64,000 bases of DNA from Akebia trifoliata (Eukaryota > Streptophyta > Magnoliopsida > Ranunculales > Lardizabalaceae). The number at the start of each line of letters is the position of its first letter. Position 1 is the first letter of the stretch. Location of the stretch: assembly GCA_017979445.1 (NCBI GenBank), contig CM030711.1:17314922-17378921 (forward strand), written 5' to 3'. The translations under genes were made by a program, and so were the position numbers. Below the pieces are notes generated by a model. The model saw nothing but the letters and a program-made list of their open reading frames with translations, did no database searches and was not told the origin of the DNA. Of the stretch, positions 22,815-33,800 are shown one piece after another.

Positions 22815-24655
22815 TGAAATGAAGAAAGAGTCAAGTCTCTCATCCAAGGCATGAATTTGAGTAGCTTGCCCCATCATCACCACCTCAACATCTGAAGCAT
22901 CATGATCCACCAGGTAAGATGCAAAAGCATCGTAATAAGGACCCTAAGTAAGCCTCTCTCGCAGATTGTCAATCTCAGCCCTTAAGATGGAAGACTCCTC
23001 ACTCCTCAAGGACTCAAGTCGAGCTAAACGGGTATTCAGGTCACTCTCAGATCATAACCAAATCTCTCAATCCACTTGTGAGACACCTTCATCTCTTCCA
23101 ATCGATCACGGTGGTCGAAGAAATGAGAACAAGAAGACCTTACTTGAATTGAAGGCTTAACAAAAGCCCTTTCCAAAATCTATTGTTGTATCCAAAACCG
23201 GTAATTCAGAAAAGAATAGCTAGGGAATATAGGGTAGTTAAGAGTTATCACATTCTTCCAAGCTTTCTCTAACTTGTCAAGCAACTGCCACGAGAGAAGA
23301 AAAAGAGAAAATAACCCAATCAACTCACCAAAATCTTCATGAGTCACTATACCTTATTCTTCACCAAATTGTCTCAACACACGAAGAGGGATGTAGTGAG
23401 TAGCCCCGGTCAAACCGATCAATATGGCAAAGCAACTCCGTGAAAAGGAAAGAACAGGTGAAATCGAAGGCTGGAACAACTCCGTGAAAAGGAAAGAACA
23501 GGTGAAATCGAAGGCTGGAAGGTACCCAACCAACGTACCTCATCATCGGGCATATCTTACAAACCTTCGAACCAACCCAACTTGCCACCAGAACGGACAG
23601 GGAGCTCTCTCTTGTTCATTAAAACCACTAGATCGGCATAAACGTTGAAAAGACGACTAATGGTCATGGTTGAAGCCAAATGATCAAGGAACCAAAGCTG
23701 CACAAAATGGAAGTCAACTCTAATCACAATGTTTCAAAACTTAAAATGGACAAAATGAGGACTTTACCTGTAACAATGGAGCACACCCATGATACACTCT
23801 CTTACTCCCGTTCGAGCAAGCCGTGATAGATAAATAGGTTTCCCTTAGGAGCATAGGAGCCAATCTGAAACCTTGTCGAACTTGGTCGAGTATGCTTATC
23901 AAAGTTGGATTCACATACTCATCATTACGAATGAACAAAAGTTGATTCATTACTAGTAAGGTCAAATTGTCAAATCGAGATAGGGAATCCACGTCCTCAA
24001 GCCACAGAAGCAAAAATACCTTAGAAACCTTGAGAAGATTCAAATTCCCATCAATTCGTTCTAATTGTTATTTCGGGACCCTAAAGAATCTCGACACCTC
24101 TTTTTTATAGCTTTCACGTAAGGGTGGTATGACCACCCGAGAAGATTGGCAAAGGCTAAGTATATGCTCAAACTCTTCAACTGTAGGAGTTATCTTCTTA
24201 TTTCCAAACCAAAACAAGTTGAGCTCTGGGATCCAAAATCCCAAAACAGCTTCCATCAAGTCCTGCATGATCGTAACCTTCGACAAAAAGAGAGTGAACG
24301 TAAGCTTATTGGATTTCCACCTAACCCTCTCTTCATGAGTCAAAGAGTTAAGCCATTGATGCAAAAATGGGTCTACAATGGCGTACCTTTTAAGATTTGG
24401 AAGGTTAGGACCACCTTTAAGAGCTAGAGATGAGCCTGCGATCACGAAATCTAAGTTGGTTGAATTCCCCAAAGCATGAGTTGGCTCCATTGATGCCCTA
24501 GAATGTGTGAAAAATCTTGAAATCGTGAAAGAAGAGAACAAATGAGGCTTTGCTGGGTAAAAGACTAAAAATGAAAGTTTTGGTTCATACATGGAGTACG
24601 GATTGAATAAAATAACTTGAGTCCGTACTTCATATACGGACTGGTTATAATTCAA
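22815..24655 (-). pseudogene. Antisense DUF7745-like ORF (Tat extra ORF)
   Basis: A 195-codon frame (24655-24068; likely start at the Met before EPTHALGNS, about 24490) contains FLHQWLNSLTHEER and LMEAVLGFWIPELNLFWFG then TPTVEEFEHIL, the signature of the DUF7745 domain found in plant retroelement ORF1 proteins. A second piece (24043-23741) has LRETYLSITACSNG and a GCAPLLQV motif from the same domain. A third (to about 23360) has the D-W-G segment near its end. 23160-22815 encodes coiled-coil-like LARLESLRSEES and NLRERL, with stops. Small frameshifts join the pieces. Function unknown. It lies 3' to the pol at 18.8-22.4 kb in opposite orientation, as known for antisense ORFs of some Tat elements. 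Confidence 0.78.
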
Positions 24656-25129
24656 ACAGCCTGTGCATATAACACGGACCCATCAAAAGTTGCACAATCT
24701 ATGCTTTATGCATGGACCAATACACTTATTTCCTTAGTATTTTTGTTAAACTGATCCAAAAGGATCTTTGTGGGCCTAAGCATATCGAAACAAGCACTAA
24801 GAACTTTGGGAGGCCAGAAAGTACCATTAAAGCCTTACGAGGCTCTAACTACTCGATTGCATTCCCGCGAGGTTTATTCAGGCCCAAACTCTCACAACAC
24901 GTGTCTTGAGATCTTAAGAAACCCCGATCAAGATAAGGGCCAACTAGGAGGCCTAGAGACTTGCATACCCAAACACTTTAAAGGCCTTATAATTTTGCAA
25001 GGGATCTCATCCCGACAAATCCAAAGTGAAAGAAACATTGGTGTATATATAAAAAATTGAAATAAGTTATACAATGAGTACAAGAAAAAAAAATACATAA
25101 ATACAATGTTTATGTATAATGAATTCTAT
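24656..25129. other. Spacer upstream of antisense ORF
   Basis: No domain seen on either strand. Overlapping plus-strand frames of 65 and 96 codons resemble nothing I know. On the minus strand this would hold the 5' side and promoter of the antisense ORF. I see no strong TATA box. Confidence 0.4.
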
Positions 25130-25770
25130 CTAAGATTTATCATTGTCTGATCCAGGAGCATCCGAGGCAGCAAAATCAATGCTAGACAATTTATGTCCCT
25201 CAGACCGAAGAAGATGGAGCCGGTCCAGGAAGAGGCAGGTAAATTGTGCATCACTGAGCTCATATCGAAAGTCTCTATAATATCTGCCATGAAAGCTGGG
25301 GGTTGGGTAGAAGGTCTGGCACCATCCGAAGCCTAAAAAACAAATAGAAGCAATCAAATGACACAAGCAAGTATGCAGGCAGGCTAGTAAAAAAAATGAC
25401 TGAAATTAAATATACCTAAGTAGGAGGGGGTGGGTGAGTCAATGTGTTAGCCCCATCGTAGCATCGACGATAATCCTAAAACATTACAAGAGAGCAAAGC
25501 AACAGAAAAATCAACTGACAATGATAAAGAAATTGAATTAAAGGAAGTAAGGGAAGAGAAGAACATACCGTCTCAACCTACAAACAAGACTTCTTCATAG
25601 CCAACATAATCTCAAACTTGTGGATGCACTTCACCTGAGCCTCCACTTCTACCTGAGCTGCTCTCCACTGAGCTTCCATCTTAGCACATCAAGCTGCTTG
25701 AGCCTTGATTACACAATACCCCTTCCAGAGGCGACGTAAATTATCAACTTGAGAAAGAATCAGACATGGA
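25130..25770 (-). pseudogene. Exon-like pieces of an unidentified antisense gene
   Basis: On the minus strand an open, charged, helix-prone piece (about 25770-25580, with KMEAQWRAAQVEVEAQVK) ends at a GTATG donor near 25570. A pyrimidine-rich tract with TTTTAG precedes a second short open piece (about 25475-25430), followed by GTATAT. A further TTAG precedes the last piece (25366-25130), which is open for up to 78 codons and closes with a stop at 25130. This looks like the 3' end of a spliced gene. I do not recognise the product. It could be the tail of a second extra ORF or a captured host fragment. Confidence 0.4.
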
Positions 25771-25973
25771 GAGACATAGAGAATCAAAATGGAAAAAAAG
25801 AAAAGAATAAAAAATAACAATAACATAAAAAAATATATCGTATTTTTACAAAAGTTGAATTCAAATTGTGCAAGACTCGTTAGAAAACACCCGTTTCAAA
25901 AATTTTCACCAAACTATCGGAAATCTGAGACCTCACACAAGCTTTGCGGTACAAGGTTGAGGAAATCAAAAGG
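25771..25973. other. Unassigned left flank of solo LTR
   Basis: AT-rich, A-run at 25786-25830, no motif seen. It ends with AAAGG, the left target duplication of the solo LTR. Confidence 0.4.
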
Positions 25974-27509
25974 TATAGACACCCCATTTTTGCAATCGCC
26001 TGATTAATCAACTCATCAACCCGATTGCAACAGTTCCTAATGATGGATGATTATTCCAATACTTTATTTGTTACTAGATATGTTTCAGAAATTCGGATGA
26101 GGTATCTCAAGCAAACAAAATTGTAGAAACCACGTTATGCTAGGAAAATATAACTCCAAAAATGTAGAAATCATCATGTTTCAAATAAAAAGAAGTTTTA
26201 CGATAAAAATCACTAAAAAATTATCAAATTACTAAAATACCCTTAATCTCAAAACATCCCTAGAGCCTACATTACGTTTAGGTAAATCCTTTCGAACACA
26301 TAAAACAACAAATTGAAACCAAATAAATTATTTCGTCAATTTTCATAAAATTTGACAAAATTACGAAAATACCCCTGATAAAATTCATGATCATTTCGCA
26401 CAAAAAATTTCATAAATGACACAAACCAATATTTCTATTGAATTCCTTATAAAAAATCGATTCCAAAACATCCTGAAACATTGAAAAACGACTTAAAACG
26501 CAAAAAGTCCTCTCCGAGGATAAAACGATAATTTTACAATTTTAATAATTAAAAATTCTGAAATTAATAATTAAAACAGTAATTAACGTAAAGTGAAATC
26601 TTAATTAAAGTGAATCAAGTAAGACTTAAGTCAAAATCTTAAAATCAAGTCAATCAAGTAAGACTTAAGTCAAAATCCTAAAGTCAAATCAATCAAGTAA
26701 AACTTAAGTCAAAACCCTAGATTCTAGTCAAACAAGTGAGACTTAAGTCGAAACCCTAATCAATCTAATAAGACCAAATTCAAATCCTAAACCTAATAGA
26801 ATTCTAATTAAACTCTAAAACTACCTAATATAATTCTAATTAAACACTAACTCTATAATTCTAATTAAACACTAATTCTATCTAAAAAACACCTAAAAAA
26901 AATCTATAAATAGGGGTTTCTACAACCTATTTTCGTATCAAAAAATAAATCCTAAGAAAAGTAGATCAAAAAGCTTTCCTAGCTTCCCATAAATCCTAAA
27001 TTTGAAGTCTAACTCTGTACCTAACATCCATACCCCAACTTTAGCTCAAAAAACACCTAAAAACCCTTCAAAAACACCTAGAAATCGATAACAAATTCGA
27101 AAAATTCAAATCTAAGAAGGAGATACTTTACCTTGGAGATCTGATGCGAATCCGGTGACAGAACAAAGTGAGGAGTGTTATACGAGGAACTGTTCTATCA
27201 GATTTGAGAGAACAAAATCGTTGCGTTCCTAAAGGTAAATATTTCTTATTTTTTTTAGTGGTTAGGTCTTTTTAGCAATATAGTCTTTTTGGGAATTAGT
27301 AGAGACCGGCGTTTACCGGGCGGGATTGGTGTCTAACACCTTTCAACCCCGTAATGTGATCCCCAGACCCGTATTTTCTTTTATAGATTAGTGTTATTTG
27401 TCTTTTAGAGTCAATGTTCTGTTCTTAAATCGTAATAATTAGGTGACGACTCCCAAACCTCAAAGGTCAAAAGCGGATCTGCACACCCCGCTGATCGATG
27501 GCGCTTTCA
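25974..27509 (+). mobile_element. Solo LTR, Tat family A, plus strand
   Basis: Begins TATAGACACCCCATTTTTGC (the canonical TG is TA, a G to A change) and ends GCGCTTTCA, 1536 bp. It matches the other family A LTRs over its length, with a TATA box at 26903. Flanks are AAAGG (25969-25973) and AATGG (27510-27514), a 5-bp duplication with one mismatch. No primer site follows, so it is a solo LTR. Confidence 0.88.
26903..26914 (+). promoter_or_regulatory. TATA box of family A solo LTR
   Basis: TCTATAAATAGG, identical to the word in the LTR at 53906-55662. Probable LTR core promoter. Confidence 0.6.
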
Positions 27510-27514
27510 AATGG

Positions 27515-27674
27515 CTTACCCTATCAGACCTCGTGCTTGGGTAGCTACTTATTCTCATCAAATTCATCAAACCAAATTGGTGTTTTCAAAGTTTGTCTAA
27601 GCAAAATCCTCAGATCCACACAAATTAGGATTTTGTCTATTCCTTGCAAGCAATTCCTGCAAAGAAGGGCAACT
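27515..27674 (+). other. 3' UTR end and polypurine tract before family B LTR
   Basis: The last bases, TGCAAAGAAGGGCAAC (27659-27674), are purine-rich and lie just before TGTAGACACCC, like the tracts before the family A 3' LTRs. It is probably the 3' end of the element whose pol lies at 18.8-22.4 kb. Confidence 0.6.
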
Positions 27675-27851
27675 GTAGACACCCAAATTTGATCGGGCCT
27701 TTGATGCTAAATGCCTCAAAAATAAAAATGTCCCCTAAGGCCCAAATCTTCAAAAATCTAGTATTTGTTATCTTTTTTTTTTCAATAAATAGCCCAAGGC
27801 CCTTCCCACGTGGGCCATGGATCAAAGACTTCTCACCACTCCTCTTATGTC
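27675..27851 (+). mobile_element. Family B-type LTR, left part
   Basis: Starts TGTAGACACCCAAATTTG after a polypurine tract. It is interrupted after ATGTC (27847-27851) by the solo LTR 27852-32150 and resumes at 32156. Confidence 0.75.
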
Positions 27852-28389
27852 TGAAATCGCCTCGACCCCCGCGGCCGTCCGCTAAATAGCGGATTAGGAG
27901 TCCGATCTATGTATCTTGGTGATTTTCTAAAAGAATAGGGAGTCGCCACCTAGTTTAGGTCTAGGAACCAAAATTAACTCCAAATAGACATGGGTCGGTC
28001 CGTGGATCAGAGAGATGGGTAAGGGGTCAAGTTACGGATTTCGGAAGGTATTAGGCACCGAACCCGCCTGATCAAAATGATCAGTCTCTACTGCGATCCA
28101 AAAATATCCTACGGTCAACATTCAAAGACTAAAAGTCAAACTAGGGTCCAATCATCATCAAATTGCATCGAATTTACTAAACAAATCCTACGGTTAAAAT
28201 AATTACATGATTTAATGAGGCATACATGACACCAAAAATTAATGGATCAATTCGATCATACTTTGAATAATACGAAATCGATTTTCAATGTCGCGTATAT
28301 AAGATTAGTGAATTGACTCATTGACGATATTTTATCGAAGAAATTCGATCATTACGTGCATTAAATTCAGTGGGTTAACTCACAAATTT

Positions 28390-28812
28390 TGAGTTGCCAC
28401 GTGCATTAAATCGGTGAGTTAACCACGTGCCTAATTTTAAAATAAAATCGATTCAAATTTTCAATGTTTTAAAAATCAGTGAGTCGACTCGCAATTTGTT
28501 AACCAAAAGAATCCTAATTTTTTGGAATCGCCACGTGTATTAAATTGGTGATTTAATCCACGTGCCTAATTTTTAAAAATTCCATTTTTGAAATGTCACG
28601 TGTATTAAAATCGACGAGTCGACTCACAATTTTTGAAGTGCCACATATATTAAATCGGTAAATTAACCCACATGCTAAAAAAAAAATCAATTCAAACTTC
28701 CAATGTCCCTAAAATCAGTGAGTTGACTCACAATTTGTTAATCCAAAGAATCTTGATTTTTTTTAAAATTCGCCACGTGTATTAAATCGGTGATTTAACC
28801 CACGTGCTTAAT
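28390..28812 (-). repeat. CACGTG-rich repeats inside family C LTR
   Basis: Five to six diverged copies of a unit with GCCACGTGTATTAAATCGGT and its near-inverse ACCCACGTGC. Seven exact CACGTG (G-box) or close variants lie within 420 bp. Such boxes bind bZIP and bHLH factors in plants (general knowledge). They lie downstream of the likely promoter in the minus sense, so a regulatory role is a guess. Confidence 0.6.
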
Positions 28813-30392
28813 TTGAAAATAAAATCAATTCAAATTTTCGATGTCCCCCAAAATCAGCGGGTTGACTCACAATTTTTATTGTGAAAATCGATTTTTTATT
28901 TTTGTGTTTAGTGTATACCATTAATTTTCATTGAGTCGAATAAAATCAACATTAATGAGCCGGTCCATCAACTTGGTATACGTGAATTGATTCAGTCGAT
29001 CTCTTAATCAAAAAAATATGGGTGAATTGATACATTAATATTTCGGAAACTCGAACATTGTCATTAATGCCACGTATACCCCAAAAATCAATGAATTAGT
29101 TCGGAGGCATTTAAAAAATAAAATCAAGAATAAATGAATAGAAAATAAAAATAAATAAACAAAACAGAGGCATAAAAAATACTCCTAACCTATTAATATG
29201 CAAAAGAATAAAATACAAATGAATCAACAATATATATATATTGTCCTACCCTATTGATATGTAAAAATAAATAAGAAAAGAAAGAGAAAAAAAAAAAAAA
29301 TTTCAAACAAAAGAGATGTCTGAACATGTTCCCTAATATTACCGAAATGCAAAAAGAATAAATAAAGCATAGAAAAAGATACATAAAAAAAAAATCCTAA
29401 TCTTATTAACATAAAAAAACAAAAAAAACTACATAAAATAAAAGAAAACTCTCTTAGTCCTACCGTTATAAAAATATAAAAAAAAATTATCTAATCCTAT
29501 TCAATGTGTAAGGATGAACAAAAATCACATAAACAACGTTTCTCTTAATCCTACATAAAAAAATGTCGTAAAGACGAAAACAACAAAATTTAAAAAAAAA
29601 TGATAAAAGAAAAATCCAACAGTGAACTCACCTATAAGGAGAATTATCGGGAGTCGGTTCCTTCAGGTACGACTTGGAGGCTTGCAAGTATTTGCTGTTG
29701 AGAAATAGGACAGAGGAGTGGCTGCACTGCGAAGAGGATGATGGCTGAGAGTGAGGTGACTGTGTTGGGTAGTGAAGAATTCGATGACTATGATGGCTGG
29801 TCGGTGATGTGAATGAGGCAAGGCTGTTGAAGGTATTGTAATGGAATCAATGAAATATGAGATAGGCCATTGAAGGAAATGATTTAATAGCAGAAAGGTT
29901 GGCTGTTGGAGGTGTTTAATGACAACAACATTAGCTATTAGAGAGGAAGGAGAATGGCTAAAAAAAAAACATTGGGGCAGCAACTAACAAGGAAGATAAG
30001 GGGCTGAGAAGATGGGTATTGTTGCAAATGAGTTGGAAAGGAGACTGAGTAATAAGATTGCAGCTTTAATGGAAGAAGGAAAAGATTTTTTTTTATGGCA
30101 GCCCAAAAAAAAAACGTCTCTGTTTTTTTTAATGGTTGCTGATTTTTTTTGTTTGATGATGGTTGTATCATCAAATATCAGAGAGAGAAATGAGAGAGAT
30201 CAAAGGGATGAAGGAGGAGAGTTGCTGGTTTTTTGTGCAGCAAAGGGGCTGCAATCGGTCCTCTAAAATGTGAGGGAAAGTTGGCTATCTTATGAAGATG
30301 TGGGCTGTAGTTGCAGGTTTAAGGTTGCTGTTTTTTTTTTGTTTTAATGGCTGCCTCCCCCAAAATCGTCCTCCCTTTTGTTCTCCTTCCCC

Positions 30393-30403
30393 GCTTTTAT
30401 AAT
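30393..30403 (-). promoter_or_regulatory. Possible TATA box of family C LTR
   Basis: On the minus strand ATTATAAAAGC, the best TATA-like word near the middle of the LTR. It is just upstream (minus sense) of a long purine/pyrimidine-rich stretch. Confidence 0.35.
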
Positions 30404-30429
30404 GGTTTATCTATGAAACGTGGGTGTGG

Positions 30430-30474
<45 letters not shown>
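30430..30474. repeat. (GT)n(GA)n compound microsatellite
   Basis: A GT run of about 15 bases passes into about 30 bases of GA. It creates overlapping spurious frames on both strands. Confidence 0.95.
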
Positions 30475-30477
<3 letters not shown>

Positions 30478-31499
30478 GAGAAGATGGAGCATGGTTGCTG
30501 TCCAACGTGGGAGCATGGCAGCAGTTCGAGAAGGGAGGTTATGGAGTGGAGAGTGATGGAGAGAGTTGGAGAAGGAGTGGGGAAGAAAGTGGGTGTTGTG
30601 TGGGTGGTCCAAAACGTGGTTGGAGAAGATGGAGAAGGAGGAGTTGAAGACGTGGGGGAGGAGAAGGCGTTGGGGAAGAAGAGGAAAAATGTGTTTTTTT
30701 TCTTTTTTTAATTTTTAATTTTTATTATTTATTTATTTTTTAAAAGAATGAGAGGGGTTCCTACGCTACTCGTACTACGGTAATTCTCCACCAATGAGTC
30801 GTGATTGGTTAATAAATTGATTTTGTTTCCAATTAGTTGATTTCGAATTTTTTTTATATTTTAGTCGATGTTTTGATTTGAAATTTAATTTGATGTTTTA
30901 AATTACATTTGAATTTGTATTTGATTTTAAATTTTGAATTTCGATTAGAATTTAATTTGAATAATTTAGTTGTTGGTTGATTTAATTTTGATTTTTGATT
31001 GGTTGATCGTTCGATTTTATTTTTACATTTTAATTGGTTAGGTGATTCGATTTTTAATTTTAATTTAAATTTTGAACGGATTGATTAATTTGCGTTTTAA
31101 TTTGAAATTTAAATTGATTTCAATTTTTAATTGGTCGGTTGATTGGATTTCGATTTAAATGTGATCGAATGGATTTTGATTTGTTAATTACATTTTTGGT
31201 TGATTTGGTTGATTGATTTAAAATTTTAATTCAATTTTGCATTTTAATTGGTTGAGTGATTTTTAAATTGATTTTCAATTTGATTTTGATTTTGATTTTG
31301 TATTTTAATCGGTTTCTTGAAAATGTAATTTTTATTTTGGTATTGAATTTTAATTTGATTTTACGATTTTAAATTAATTTTAGATTTTGGATTTTATTTT
31401 AATTTTCAATTTTAATTTTATTTTAGTTTAATTTTTTTATTTGAATTTTATTTTCCTAGGGATCAAGGTCTCTATGTTAGAGTTAGATGTTAAGGGGCG

Positions 31500-31800
31500 T
31501 TTTGGTCATTTTGACGATTTTTGACGATTTTTCTTGAATTTCTCTGTTTTCATCGATTTGAGTTCCGTTAGACTTGAAATCACGTTCTGAGTGCAATGGA
31601 GGTACTTTCGAGACTTTTCGGACATCCGAAATTTATGAGGGGTATTTTCGTCATTTTGATGATTTTTTACAAATTTCTCTGTTTTCATCGATTTGGGTCC
31701 CATTAGACTCGAAATCACGTTCTGAGTGCAATGGGGGTACTTTTGAGACTTTTCGGACATCAGAAATTTATGAAGGGTATTTTCGTCATTTTGATGATTT
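31500..31800 (-). repeat. Two-copy 136-bp tandem duplication in family C LTR
   Basis: The word TCTCTGTTTTCATCGATTTG begins at 31541 and again at 31677, and the sequence after each copy (TGAGTGCAATGG, GACTTTTCGGACATC, GTATTTTCGTCATTTTGATGA) is shared. Open frames across it are artefacts. Confidence 0.85.
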
Positions 31801-32155
31801 TTACAGATTTTTAGGAATTTCTGCGTGAGATTTCTTTCAGTCCCTGTGTGTTTGTTTCTAAATCTCAAATCCATATTTTCCTAGCGTAGCGAGGTCTCTA
31901 AATTATCGAAATGTGTAGCGAACCTATGCGTACGTGCTTGTTAAGTCGGGTGTAAGATGTAGCGATCCTAAGCGTGCGTAAATTTCTAGGTCAAGTCGTG
32001 ACGAGTAGGGAGGATGAAAAGAAACTAGAAACAGAAGGAACCAAGCAGTACTCACAAGCCTTCGAGTTCTTTTATATTCATCATTAGGAATCCACCAAAA
32101 TCGGGTGACGAATTGTCGAATTAGGCAGATGCAATAATGGGGTGTCTACAATGTC

Positions 32156-33426
32156 TTAACCCATTCCAACCCTAATCTAAATCCATAATTATTCAACTCA
32201 CAACCCATTACTATACCCAAGCCCAACCAGCCCAACTTATTACCTAAGCCCATTGACTTCTCAACCCATCACCATACCTATTCAACCCACTACCCAATCA
32301 TTCTACTCAAGGCCAACCATCCTACCTAAGCCCAATTCTCAATCCAACCCAAATATCATAACTTATCACATAAGATCATCAAGATGGGATACATGTCACC
32401 ACCTCAATATACTTTCCTCATCCAATTACCTACCCCCATCACCTTTCTCTAAAAAATCACTTAGCCACATCTCTCTAACCTACCCTCATCATTCCATACA
32501 AACCTACAAACTAAACCCACACCTATCCTCTCCAATCAAGCACCCATTTTCTCCAATCAAACACTTATTTCCAATCAACTCATCTAAACATATAATCTCC
32601 ACACGCTTTTGACATATGTCACCACCTCTTTCACCCTCCCAAAATCTAACCAACTAATCCCTTACACAATCCATTTTTCCTACCTAAACCCACTCCATTC
32701 AACCTACCTAATATTCAATCAACAAACCAACTATCTTATACTTCCATTATCTTAAACCAAACACCACTCATTTCACCTCACCTATCACTCAACCCAAGCA
32801 CGTTGAAGGATCCAACCCATTTGGGGTACAAATAACCCACTTATACCCTCTTCCACAAATATCCTTCCATCACCCTCAAATTACACACACCCCTCTCACA
32901 ACCTCATACCATTCTATCCCTTTTCATCACTTCATCCAATTTTATCCCTAAAATCACCTTTAAACTCCTATAAAATCGTTCCCATTCTCAACACAATCTT
33001 CTCCTCATACTTGAACTCCCAAAACTTAAAATTACTCCCCTCAAAGCTACAACTCTCTCTACTTTCAACTCTCTACGATTTAAACTAGCAACATCAAAGT
33101 TTCTCGTACTCGAGGACACATATCAAATCTTTTAGATGTTTCTTTTTATTCTTTTTCAAGATGATCGAATCCAAGGTAACCACCAACAGTGGAGGGAGTA
33201 GGGTGCCTAACACCTTTCCTACTTTTCAATATGGACTCCCTTACCTATATCTAAGGTTGCACCAATGAGCCTTATCCATACAGGAGTCACTAAATGCCAA
33301 AATAACATGTTTTTAAAAAAATACAGTCCGGGTGACCATTCACACACCTTTTGCAAAAAGAATGGTGGTGACTCTAAAACCCCAAAGTGGGAGAGGTATT
33401 TAAAAATGAAAATCTTGTGTCCGTAG
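32156..33426 (+). mobile_element. Family B-type LTR, right part
   Basis: Continues the LTR begun at 27675. The strand is strikingly poor in G (32156-33080, words such as AACCCA and CCTAAGCCCA), the complement of the G-rich tract 52540-52870 in the 5' LTR of element B. A TATA-like CTCCTATAAAATCG is at 32965. GGGTGCCTAACACCTTTCC and AATGGTGGTGACTC near 33210 and 33360 are the typical end motifs. The exact end is unclear, near GTGTCCGTA at 33426. No good primer site follows. Confidence 0.65.
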
Positions 33427-33439
33427 GTGCTATGAGGAT

Positions 33440-33800
33440 GTGGCAGGCACTAATTGACTAACATTGAACCTTTTTGCACCCGAATATTGGGCAAATCAAG
33501 ACATGAATTTGAAGAAGATTATCGAAGTTAATATTATCAGAACAAGGCAGTTGAAGTTATTGATAAGAATGTCAAGATCTATATTTGAAGAAGGAACCAT
33601 CACATTGTTTACTCTTCAAAACAAAGATTTTCAAAAATTCTCAAGAATTGAATGATTCCAAGAAGATATGAAGAACTCAGCATTACGAAAAAAAATCAAG
33701 TCTTTGCGTGAAAATTGTAAAGATTGAATACTCGTCCAGGGAATTACATCCATTCTCAAACATATACCTAACTCGATAAACCTATCAAGACATCAGGTTT
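33440..33800 (+). pseudogene. Tat integrase fragment, heavily decayed
   Basis: One frame reads AVEVIDKNVK at about 33549-33580, matching the VEAxNKNIK segment that holds the catalytic glutamate of Tat integrases. Here the glutamate is kept. The next 200 bases are too decayed to assign. The post-integrase segment follows at 33830. The 63-codon open frame at 33464-33655 is in another frame. Confidence 0.5.

Larger units (their letters stand above)
27852..32150 (-). mobile_element. Giant solo LTR (4.3 kb), Tat family C
   Basis: On the minus strand it starts TGTAGACACCCCATTATTGC at 32150 and ends GGCGATTTCA at 27852. A perfect 5-bp duplication ATGTC flanks it (27847-27851 and 32151-32155). It contains the Tat LTR landmarks GGTGGCGACTCCC and GGTGCCTAATACCTTCC near its end. 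Its 4299 bp are in the range of the very long LTRs known from Ogre-type elements. Its first part is related to 36910-37250. There is no internal region. Open frames inside it come from simple repeats and are not genes. Confidence 0.9.

Noticed and set aside
29938..30711. Several 70-84-codon frames that might be a host gene
   Set aside because: They lie inside the family C LTR around a microsatellite, overlap on both strands and show no domain.
31506..31874. 122-codon minus-strand frame
   Set aside because: Caused by a two-copy 136-bp duplication within an LTR. The internal repeat of the translation follows the DNA duplication.
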